Shown here: positions 55,105 through 64,000 of the stretch, in pieces
How positions within the stretch are numbered: position 1 is the stretch's first letter
Layout: the number at the start of each line of letters is the position of its first letter
Source of the DNA: Salvator merianae
Taxonomy: Eukaryota; Chordata; Lepidosauria; Squamata; Teiidae
Assembly: GCA_003586115.2 (NCBI GenBank)
Contig: QVOM02000034.1
Span: 114,901,571-114,965,570, forward strand
DNA: 64,000 nt
Direction of reading: 5' to 3'
Translations under genes and position numbers: made by a program
Notes under the pieces: model-generated
What the model was told of the DNA's origin: nothing
What the model saw: only the letters and a program-made list of their open reading frames with translations
The model's database searches: none

Positions 55105-56689
55105 TTATACTTGCTTTTTCTACTTGTCCTAGAAAGCAACCAAGGGCAAGTTGATTGAATTAACAATTTGATTATGGAACAAAAAAGAGAGTTCTTATTT
55201 CTCCCGTAGGCATCTCTTTTGTCAGGCAAGCTAAAGCACTGAGTGACAGACAGGGAGATACGATTCTGCTCTGCATCCTAAGCAAGTGGGATTGCAGTGG
55301 CTTGCCACTGTTAGTGCTTGCTCCCACCCTAAAGTTGGCCATTTTCAGTGTGATGGAAAGAACTTTGAGGTGGACTGCTGGACCAGTAAGCGGCTTGCAA
55401 GGCCACCATATGTACACAACAGATTTAAGAGCACCTGAGGGCAGCAACCACACTCAGAGTTCTGTTCTGTGGAAAGGATACTTTGGAGGGCACTTGCCAG
55501 CTTTCAGGTGTCCCTCATGAAGCCCTGCATGCTTGGGGCTCTGCTGGCATGCAGGCACCATGCCCCTTGGACCTCTTTCAGGTACTTTCTGGACCATGTG
55601 GATGCAGACTTAATCAACTGATGATGTCTTTGAATAAGTAAATCTAATGTGGAACCCCCAATTTGATAAAGCAGAATCTCTTGACTTGCCATCTTTGTCA
55701 TAAAGCCTCAAACACCTTAGAACCAGGACATCCTGAATGCACATTTTTCTAACTTTGAGCTGTATGCATCTCCCAGCATAAATCTCTCCTGACATAAATA
55801 TTGACATATGGAATGTGAATTCTCTGCCAGGAGCAAGTCCTTAAAATTTAATTTGACTTTTCATCAAATCCATTCATGTTTCTTGAAAGAAAAATATAAC
55901 AAGTCCCAAGCTATTGTATATGCTGGACAAACTTTGTGCTACAGTTTCTTTAGAGATAGGGAAAAACCCTGGATCTGATTCAGAAAAAAGGAGAAGAAGC
56001 TGGATCAGATCATGTATCTGAATCTCAGAGCTAGCTCTAAATTTAGAGTTTACCCATTTGAAATATGCTGTGTCCAAATAGTTTCTCTTCGATGCAGCAG
56101 TGAAGTTATTTTTTCACTTCAGCCATCCAGCAAATGCAAGTGTGTGTGTGCGTGCATGTGTGTGAGTGAAATAACTGTTTATGAACTGGACTACAAGTCC
56201 ACTTGTTCTTGGATCTTACCATTATTTGTAGAATAGATATAAATGTATGCATGCTATGACTGGGGAAGATTCAAGGTTTTATCCTTGATATATAAGGCAA
56301 GATCTTCATGGTGAGTGTTATCCCTGTTCAAATCTGATCAGAAAGTTGGCCAGTATCCTCCCAATAGAGCAATCCATAATGCAGGTGCTGCATCCTTTGC
56401 GGGTGCTAGTGTAGGCCAGCAACCCTGTGCAGATGCAGCCTAAGGCCCTAACAGATTAGGACCAGGCTGCTTAGTAGATCTCCATTCCTATCACTTTGAT
56501 TGTCTAAAGAGGTTCTGTTGCAGATTCCCCAAATTGTTGTCATGTAGCAGTTGTCCACACCTGAACTTTCTTTGAAAGGGCGTCTACTTTTTTTAATGCT
56601 CTTCCTTGTGGGATTCTTACTGTGACTGCACTTGCATCTTTTAGGTCCCTCCATTTCAAGCATAAAAATGCTTTAAACAAATATTATAC
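55105..56689. other. No recognised feature; short (TG)n
   Basis: A (TG)n-like run is at 56140-56166. No gene or repeat otherwise recognised. Confidence 0.4.
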
Positions 56690-56760
56690 ATTATTTATTT
56701 GTTCCAGCTGTATCCCATCTTTCCTCCAAGGAGCTCAGAACAGTATGCATTGTTCTGTGT
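56690..56760 (-). mobile_element. 3' tail of a squamate non-LTR element, minus strand
   Basis: On the minus strand: GTTCTGAGCTCCTTGGAGG, AAAGATGGGATACAGC and AAATAAATAA, a tail of the same general class as 36672 and 32330. Confidence 0.5.
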
Positions 56761-58147
56761 AAACCATAACTCCTTCTAGAAGTAGACCCTTAAAAGCTTC
56801 CAACAATTTTATTTTTTGCATCAGGAAGAGCTTGTAAAACCCATTTGTATTTCTTGCCTCCTGTATATAAACTACATGAGAAAACAGCATTTAAAAACAC
56901 AAACAATTCTTCAAACTTGATAGCTAAGAATTTATTTTTAGCACCTTAGAATCTTGACCTACTTGACCTTGGTGGTCTGTGCTAGTTTGAAAAAAATCCC
57001 ATTACAAATCTCTATAGGGATTTAGACAAGTATTATGGAATGTAATCTGTGATATAGTTTCCCATTTTTCACACTGTTGTTCTTGAGTTTGAGTTTGAAG
57101 AGAAAAAGAAAAACCACAAAGTATAGCAGTAGAAGATACACGAAGTAAATGTAGGAAAGCAAATCAATTCCTGAGCTGGAATATCTGCTTGGAAAAATTC
57201 TTGCAATAGGGAGTAAAAGGGAGAGCCTTTCAATGAATATAGCCCCATAGTTTCCATAACTATAGTTAATACTTTGGTTCAGTCCAGATGGGCAGCAAAT
57301 GGGAGTCTATGGCCCCACCACAGAGGTGGGGAGAGTTATTTCTCATGCCCTGCATATAGGGTTCCTCTGAGGGCAGATTTCACATCTCAGGATGACCTGT
57401 AGTGTGCGCTGTACCACAGGAGCACTTCAGGAGCATCTATTTTGAGTCATGTGGATGCAGCCTATGATATTTGGTGGCTGCACAACAGGAAACAAGTCTT
57501 TAGCACTACCTAAGCAAATTCCTCTCAGAGCTGTGGGTACATATATATCTGCCTCTCCTCCCTTTCCAATAACCTGACAACCAGAGGCCTTTCTGCATTG
57601 CAAGGTTACTAAAAGGATAAGCGTCCTGCCACCTGACCCCATAGGTTTTGCACTCAGAATTATAAAGTACTTCTCCCCTGTTCCCCACTCCTTAGAGAGC
57701 CCCCAATCCTGCTCATTTGGGCAAGAAAAGGTGCCCCCACAAGGAGAAGGATTTCCCTCATAGAAGTCACGTAGTATTATCTGTTACTGTGGATTTTTTA
57801 CTCAAGGGATTGAGTAGATCTCAGTGAGGCAGCACAGGAAGTGCTACTTTTTTCCTCTTCACCCTCCCATTTCTTATGGTTAGACAAAATGAAGCCCCCA
57901 TTGTGTTGGCTCACTAGGATGCTTTCCTTCAGCTGAGTGTTTCAACTGGCTAAAAAAAGGAGGAGGAGAGGAGAAAGGAGGTATGCAGCATCAGTTCCAC
58001 TCTTCTTTTTGCAGCCTCATCTAGTACTGGAGTGGATTGTGACAGCTGCTTAAAGCAGATAGTTGAAATTAAAAGGGCATCCTTGGGTGATTTGCACCCA
58101 AAATGTATCCTTAAGAATCAGCTAAGAGTATATTTATTTTTTTCTTA
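56761..58147. other. No recognised feature; lone MITE-like end at 57592
   Basis: GAGGCCTTTCTGCATTGCAAGG at 57592 resembles the GGGCCTTTCTGCACT terminus, and TTCAGTCCAGATGGGCAGC at 57278 resembles another repeat end, but neither has a partner that I can align. Confidence 0.35.
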
Positions 58148-58560
58148 GAGTGTGATCAGACAGTGCTTTTTAAAGCTGTGCCTTTTTAAAAAAAACTGTC
58201 TCATACACAGATGCACAAAAGAAATGCCTTACAAACAGTTGTCCAAATATGTGGCTGAGAACCTACCTTATTTTGCCACACTGCAGCCTACATTCACGTC
58301 CAAGTCAAGCAACACCTCCCCTAACTGATTGGCCACTCAGTGGGAAACCCTACTTCTTTGCTTATGCTGACGGAAAATTCTTGCAGGGTGGGTCACAATA
58401 ATAAAAAGATAAAAAACCTAAAACAGTATAAAACATACTTAAAATATAGCAGGGTTATCCACACACCAGAAAGGCTGGCTTATTCACAAGTTAGCCTTTT
58501 CTTGGAAAGGAAAATAACTTCAGCTGAAAATCTGTTTGATTTCACTTCTTAGGAAATGTG
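58148..58560 (+). mobile_element. M4-family MITE, partial
   Basis: TTA followed by GAGTGTGATCAGACAGTGC, then GAAATGCCTTACAAACAG, CTAACTGATTGGCCACTC and TTCTTTGCTTATGC, in the order seen at 13437-14295. The right end is not found. Confidence 0.55.
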
Positions 58561-59436
58561 TTTTGATTTGGGTGGGAGTACAAGCTATATGCAGAAGGAT
58601 CATTGTTAAAAGGATTGATTACATATTTTAATGCCCCTGTGATAATCCTTCATAATGCGCCTAATGCCAAAATGGATGCAAGGGGAAGAAAAGCCATTCC
58701 TTTACATGTCAAAACAAAGCACATCTTCTTTGCTTGTGACATCTAACGAACTTGAGCGTAAGCAAGTGGAGCTAATTATCTTGTGACCAGCAGGCAGTCT
58801 TGAATAGATCTTAGCTGAAGCCTTCCAGGAAATAGCTCTTCATCTGAACCAAGTGGGAAATGCCTTTTTCCCAAAAGGGGGTTGAAAAACAATATTTAAA
58901 AGATTTCCAAATAATTGAACAGGAAGCTTCTACATACTTTGCCAACAATTAGCAAGAAATATTGTGGGATTTTTGTCCTGCCCCCCCCCCTTGCATCACC
59001 ATGTTCTAAAAAAAAATATGTGTTATAGCACAATACCTCTGGGAGTGATTGTGGCTGCTATTAATTAGCACATTGCTGCCAATAACATTATGATGTTATT
59101 ATTATTTTTTTGTCTTGTCACACTTTGAGAAGTCAGTGATAGTCAAACATTTTGGCAGACTGCAAGGTACTTTTTTCTGTTAAATTTAAATAGGTTGTTT
59201 GTAGGTATTTAAATACTGTAGAGCATAATATCAAGGTTGAGGCTGTAACAGCATACTGCAGAGAAATGTTTAGTGATCAGACTGAAAATAAAAGAGCTCT
59301 TGCCTTCTCAGATGGGATCTTGACACTCAGCAGCCAAATAGATAAAGAAAAGTAATGACTCAAGTACGGTCTTCTCCTCCAGAAGTTTGGGAGTAGAACT
59401 GCATGGTCTGCAGCCTACTGAGAAGAAGACTGAGGA
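58561..59436. other. No recognised feature
   Basis: AT-rich; C homopolymer at 58981-58990. No gene or mobile element recognised. Confidence 0.4.
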
Positions 59437-59772
59437 GAGGATATGGTAGCTTTCTTCAGATATCTGAAGGGCTGTCACACTGTAGAAGGATTGGACCTAT
59501 TCTCACTTGCCCCAGAGGGCAGGACTAGAACCAGTGGGATGAAAATTCAAGGAAGGAGATATAGGTTAGACATCAGAATAAGCGTCCTGGCAGTAATAAC
59601 TGCCCATCAGTCAAACAGGTTGCCTCCTGAAGCAGTAAGTTGCCCTTCACTGGTGGTCTTCAAGCAGAGGCTGGATAGCAATCATCTGAGATGGTCTAGT
59701 GAATCCTATATTGAGCAGGGGCTTGGACTTGAAGCCCTTGGAGGTCCTTTTCAACTCTATGATTCTATGACC
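59437..59772 (+). mobile_element. CR1-like LINE 3' end
   Basis: The plus strand translates to MVAFFRYLKGCHTVEG, a short stretch resembling RRYRLDIRISV and NRLPPEAVSCPSLVVFKQRLD, the conserved C-terminal tail of a CR1-type ORF2. After it come GGCTTGGACTTGAAG, CCTTTTCAACTCTATG and the ATTCTATGA end. The frame stays open for 150 codons only because of the short non-coding tail. 5' truncated, no catalytic domain. Confidence 0.85.
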
Positions 59773-60684
59773 ATTTCTGCAGTGCAGAGGCTGTCTTGCA
59801 CTGCATTAGCCTTAGTCTGCAACCTGCATAGGCAACCATTGTGTGTAGCAAAGCAGGGTAATGCCTGCAGTGAAGAGCTTTTTCTCCTTGGGTAGATTTT
59901 GTCTGAAATTTGGGACTCTGATTTTATGGAGGAGCCGTGTAAAGAGTACAGAGTTCCCACTGAAGGCGTTTGCTTTTACCTGAAGGAAGATGCCAAGGAT
60001 CAAAATGTGCAATTTGACATTTAAAACAACAAGAAAAGTTTATATACACAAGCATGATCAAACATACAAAGCTGATATACAAACTAAAAGTAAAAATGCA
60101 AACTTTTTCTGTTGGTTCTTGTCTATCCACCTTTTCTAATGGATTCCAAAGAATTCTGATCATAAAGATTGTATCTGTATAGCATATCCTAAAATTCAGA
60201 TGCTATAATAAGGTGCATAGTTTTAGATAATTCTTTAAATTAAAAGAAAAACAAGAAAAAAAGATGAAAATGGGGCAATAACCAGTTTCTGTTTTTATGA
60301 TGTGAGGGACACAAAATACATAAATAGGCCTATTGCAAGGAAATACAGTAGTATGGATCTTCAAAGCAATGTGATAATTTATTTGTTCTTTGCCACCATT
60401 CACTATTACAATTCTTACTACTCTTTTGATTGTTGGAGCTGGGGTGGGATGAAGAAGTGTTATTAAAAACATTAAAAACATATTTTTTATTCAGCTCTCA
60501 TCTTCATGAAATAAATGTGTTGGGAAATGTACAGTTTGAAGTACATTTCTAAATGTTTAGTGAACATCTGAAATTGAGTGAATGTTGACATTTATCTCGA
60601 AAGACTACTGGGAGTTTTTCACAGCAGTGATTTGTTTTGCAAAAAAAAAAAAAAAGCCACACAAGCAGTGTGGAAGGATTCATA
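59773..60684. other. No recognised feature
   Basis: AT-rich DNA with an A run at 60641-60654. Confidence 0.4.
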
Positions 60685-61017
60685 GCCCTTTCTGCACTCA
60701 CCCTTAGTCTGTGCTACGAAGTGGTTCAGTAGCCTGCCCGCTGCACACTGGTTCAGAATACCGGAAGCCCCACCACGTCCTAGCATGCTTCATTCACGCT
60801 GGATGAAGCAAGAGACTGGGAGAGGGCAGCAAAATGGCACCCTATTCCAGGCTACAGGTAGGCTTCAACAACAATGTCTGCAACCGGACTAGGGAATATG
60901 GGTTGCCTTTTCAGCAGTGCATCAGGAAGTGCTGTTGGAAGTGGTACCAGAAGTCAGCATGCCCTTAAATCTGTTGCTGCAAAGTACAGTGAAGTCTTGA
61001 CACTAGCTTAAAGGGCT
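60685..61017. mobile_element. M3-family MITE
   Basis: Left end GCCCTTTCTGCACTCACCC; right end CTTAAAGGGC. The body has ACTGGTTCAGAATACCGG, CCTAGCATGCTTCATTCACGCTGG and GGATGAAGCAAGAGACTGG, similar to 19690-19745. The right TIR is poor. Confidence 0.55.
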
Positions 61018-61070
61018 GGGCTCTGCCTTCACAGCCTGCACACAAGCTTGGGCAAGGGGAGGCTGTCCAA

Positions 61071-61468
61071 GGGCCTTTGTGCATTTACCTGTAATCTGGA
61101 ACAGGATACCTCATGGTTCTCTTCACAGAGGTCCCACACACCATTGATATGTTTTATCTGCACAGAGCATAGTGTAATCCAGATCAGGAGGCTGATGTGG
61201 ATTACTGGTAGTCCTCAACATACCAGCATACCAGCTCAGGCCAGTCTGGAATACAGAGATGTGCAGAAGGGTACTGAGGAACCCATTTCATTGGTGCACC
61301 ACCAGATTGAGTTCCCTGGGGGCTCTGAGGTTCTAAGCCCTTGGAGTCTTTGAAGGCTGATCCTGAAGCTTGTACAAGGGGGCTGGTGTGGGTCAGCATT
61401 GCCATGCAGACAATGTTTTAGAGCATCCCACTCTCATCTAGGATAGTGGAGAGATGTGGAAATGGTCC
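61071..61468. mobile_element. M3-family MITE
   Basis: Left end GGGCCTTTGTGCATTTACC, right end (from outside) GGACCATTTCCACATCTC. The body follows 21040 and 53560 (GTGTAATCCAGATCAGG, GTGCAGAAGGGTACTGAGG, TTCATTGGTGCACC, CTCTGAGGTTCTAAGCC). CAA lies left and AAC right, so the duplication is uncertain. Confidence 0.6.
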
Positions 61469-62527
61469 AACATTGTCAACAAGAACTGCAACTCTACACG
61501 TACTCTACATTGCATTTCATGCAGTTTGGGCTGTGCCCCACAATTTGCACAGCATTTGCATAAATGTTCTGCTTGAGGGCAGGAGATTCCATTCTGTAAA
61601 GCTACCAGTATGTTATTTTGACAAGGTCTATGCATAAGCAAAAACAGCATTGTAAGCATAGCGCTCCTCTCCCTGTGCATTAAGAATAGTTATTTGCATG
61701 ATGATGATGCCTCCGACTGTCAAGATTACAGCTGATGTTTCCCTAACTGTCATATTGATGGTGGGGGGAAGCTAGCATCAGGTAGGGAATCCCTAGCTGA
61801 GCTCTTGATGGCTGGAGACAGTCATCCCATCTGTCAAGATTGCAGCTAGGAAATTACTGGTTTTGGTCTTGGTGGGTGTTGAAAACAGGAAGTTGCCCTG
61901 TGGGCCATTTCCTCTGTTCGCTTAGGGTGCCAAGGCTAAAAGAAAGGTAAATCCCCTTGTGGCAGCAGCATGGCAATGAGAGGGCTTCCAACGCAAGCAG
62001 AGAGTGGGCCAAAGAACACTGAGAGCCACTTATACCACTCAGTATTGTAGCGCTGTTTGAGCATTTCTGTCAGCATGGCAGGGGGATGATTGCAGGCAAA
62101 GTATTTGACCTATATACTGAATGTGCTGTAAGGCCCGTGGATGTGCAGACCCTGCCCCCTTATGGTTCATTAACAGTAACATAAAGGTCTCATCCTGTCT
62201 CCACTACACTCAACTGCCACCAGAGGAGGTTAGTGTGAGCAAAGAAGCATGCTGGGGCTTTTACTTCTCCCAGTGGCATGATTTATTCAAAACAGTGAAA
62301 CATGGTTTGTTTTGCCATCATTTAGGATTTTCAGCATTCACATGTGGATGGCATTTACCAAATTTTGAGCACTGAACATGCCTAGGAAGGATCCATTTCT
62401 GTATAATTGAATACTTATCCTTGCTTTTGACATCCAAAGTCACCAGCCAGGACCTAGCCATGCATTGAAACACCAGGAGAACAGCATTTTTGCAGCCACT
62501 ACTTAGCTTAAAGGATGTAGAGTCTTA
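61469..62527. other. No recognised feature
   Basis: CTGTCAAGATTACAGCTGATG at 61718 and CTGTCAAGATTGCAGCTAGGA at 61831 form a dispersed direct repeat of about 17 bp. Nothing else recognised. Confidence 0.4.
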
Positions 62528-62660
62528 GGGCCTTTTTGCATTTTAAGCTATTGAGCGTCAGGGACGCTCACTAACAAAGTGTCTCTGCCCACATGTCTGG
62601 GAGCAGCCTACAGCTGCTTGTGATCATGGCTAGCAGCGGAGCACTAAAGTGTGAATGAGT
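62528..62660 (+). mobile_element. M2-subfamily MITE, left part only
   Basis: TTA then GGGCCTTTTTGCATTTTAAG, GAGCGTCAGGGACGCTCAC (palindromic), GGGAGCAGCCTACAG and GGAGCACTAAAGTG, matching 1319 and 39018. The remainder and the right end are missing. Confidence 0.65.
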
Positions 62661-63063
62661 GAGGCATTCTTCTCAGAGCAATGATCTGGGACCAGTGCCA
62701 GAGCGAATAGTGTTTGTTCACCGTGGTATCCATTCCAGCAGTGGGTTCAGTGCCTCTTGCCCTACATCCCACCCCTTCAACTGCCTGCCTGTATTCAGCC
62801 ATAGATTACATTAAAAGGTTCTATACAGAATTGTCTTCGAGGACTGTCCAGAAATTTAGCTGCTGCCAAATTCACTGGTGAAATTACTAATAGAAGTAAA
62901 AAAGACCTGAACACATTATATGAGTTCTTATCTGTCTGTACAGGTTTTCCTTTTGTATACAGACTCAGTTCAAAATGCTCCTTGTGACCTTTGCAGCTCT
63001 TCTTGGTTTAGGATCACAGTTTTTGGCAGATGGCTTAGTCCCATTAAGAACCTAACAGCACTT

Positions 63064-63480
63064 GGGCAGGATCTGCACTGGGCTGCTGGACTTCATTAAG
63101 GCTTGTTGTACTGGAAGGCCATGCTTCCCAACAGAACACCATGTCTGCATGGGATGAGATGTTGGAGTGGATCCCATTGAAGAAATGGTGCTAGAACCCA
63201 CTCCAGTGGAATTCTTCAGCAATCGACTGACCCAGTTATTATGTGCAGATGGAAGCAAGCCACTGGATTGGTCTACCAGGTATGAGTAGCCCAGTACCAT
63301 TTTGTTGGGCTCCTGGAAGGGGCTCTGGAAGTGCATCACTTCTGGGAGCCCAGCTAAAAAAAGCTCCAGCAAGCAACTTCAGAGGCTGGAAACTTTCATT
63401 CCCAGCCTCCAAATTTGGGCCAGGCATGGACCCTGCGATGCTGGCAGCCCTTGGCTTGCACCACTAGCTCCCTGTCCAAT
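63064..63480. mobile_element. M3-like repeat with GGGCAGGATCTGCACTGG end
   Basis: The left end resembles the TIR of 36486-36649. The body has GGAAACTTTCATTCCCAGCC and TTGGTCTACCAGG text related to the M3 copies. The right end is not clear. Confidence 0.45.
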
Positions 63481-64000
63481 CTCGAGCTGGTTCCAGACCC
63501 TTGGCCATATTGGATGAGGCTGATAGAATTGTAGTCCAAAGCATATGAAGGACATTGTAATGATACCTGTTGATTTGGGGATTCAGTAATCAGCAGTAGC
63601 TTTTCAAATTAGGCCCTGAAATTAAATGCAACCAGTGAAAAACAAAATGTATGTGTCAGACGTTCTGTCTACCTAGTTCCCACTGACATCCAATTAATCA
63701 TATTTTGCACCAGCTAAAGTTGTATAGTCTTTAAAAACAATCACTCATAGAATGCATTAGAGTAGTCTAATTTGGGTCTCACAACAGCTTTCTGATCTGC
63801 AAATGATTCTGGAAGCATTTCATCTGTTCAGTACACTACAGAAAGCCATTTCAATCAATCTCTCTCCGATCCTAGGCCACGACTCCATGAAGAGTCCAGG
63901 TGATGGCATGTTTCATTTGATTAGCCAACAGTAAAATCTTGCCAATTTCAGGCTCCCTAGAATTGACCTAGAACTGAAGAAAGACTTGAGCCAAAGTGCC
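63481..64000. other. No confident feature
   Basis: GGCTGATAGAATTGTAGTCCA at about 63518 is a phrase common in reptile dispersed repeats, but I cannot delimit an element. Confidence 0.35.

Noticed and set aside
59443..59895. 150-codon plus-strand frame as a gene
   Set aside because: It is the C-terminal tail and 3' end of a CR1-like LINE running on into unique DNA.

Overview
This looks like a non-genic stretch of a squamate (lizard or snake) genome. It has no continuous gene, no bacterial operon structure and no tRNA or rRNA gene. The repeat content is typical of squamates: a BovB/RTE LINE with an endonuclease and the start of a reverse transcriptase, CR1/L3-clade LINE pieces, tRNA-derived SINEs with BovB-like or GTAAGCCGCTTTGA-type tails, abundant microsatellites, and a very large population of short DNA transposons. 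The species cannot be named from the sequence alone.

The main content is a swarm of non-autonomous DNA transposons (MITEs). Most share terminal inverted repeats (TIRs) of the form GGGCCTKTTCRCACTTA or the sister form GGGCCTTTCTGCACT. Where the ends are intact they are flanked by exact 3-bp target duplications: TCC at 4709-5316, TAA at 20674-20821, TGT at 28383-31091, TTC at 28930-30926, TTA at 35752-36250, TTA at 43997-44799, AGT at 44133-44780, and TTA at 13437-14295 (a relative with GGGTGTGATCAGAC ends). A 3-bp duplication plus GGG/GGC termini fits the PIF/Harbinger superfamily. No transposase gene is visible, so all copies depend on an enzyme encoded elsewhere.

Layout: 0.2-2.7 kb, a MITE and microsatellite cluster including a TA-flanked mariner-like element; 4.7-5.5 kb, a CpG-rich MITE inserted in a CR1 tail; 6.7-14.8 kb, SINEs and several repeat families; 15.6-16.4 kb, MITEs; 17.3-17.8 kb, a processed ferritin heavy-chain pseudogene, the only recognisable host-gene derivative; 19.6-26 kb, MITEs around a 0.9-kb CR1/L3 fragment; 28.38-31.09 kb, a nested pair of same-family MITEs in opposite orientation, the inner one carrying about 1.3 kb of unrelated, partly exon-like DNA; 31.5-40 kb, more MITEs, one hosting a SINE with a CTG/CTT tail; 41.2-41.7 kb, a possible solo LTR; 42.9-45.6 kb, a BovB LINE interrupted by a hAT element with an 8-bp duplication and by one MITE nested inside another; 48-64 kb, scattered MITE, CR1 and palindromic elements separated by plain AT-rich DNA.

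Nothing here works as a pathway. The value of the window is the layered record of transposition, the 3-bp-duplication MITE families, the possible cargo inside the 28.4-31.1 kb element, and the ferritin retrocopy. Family assignments rest on visible ends, duplications and copy-to-copy comparison by eye; no database search was possible.
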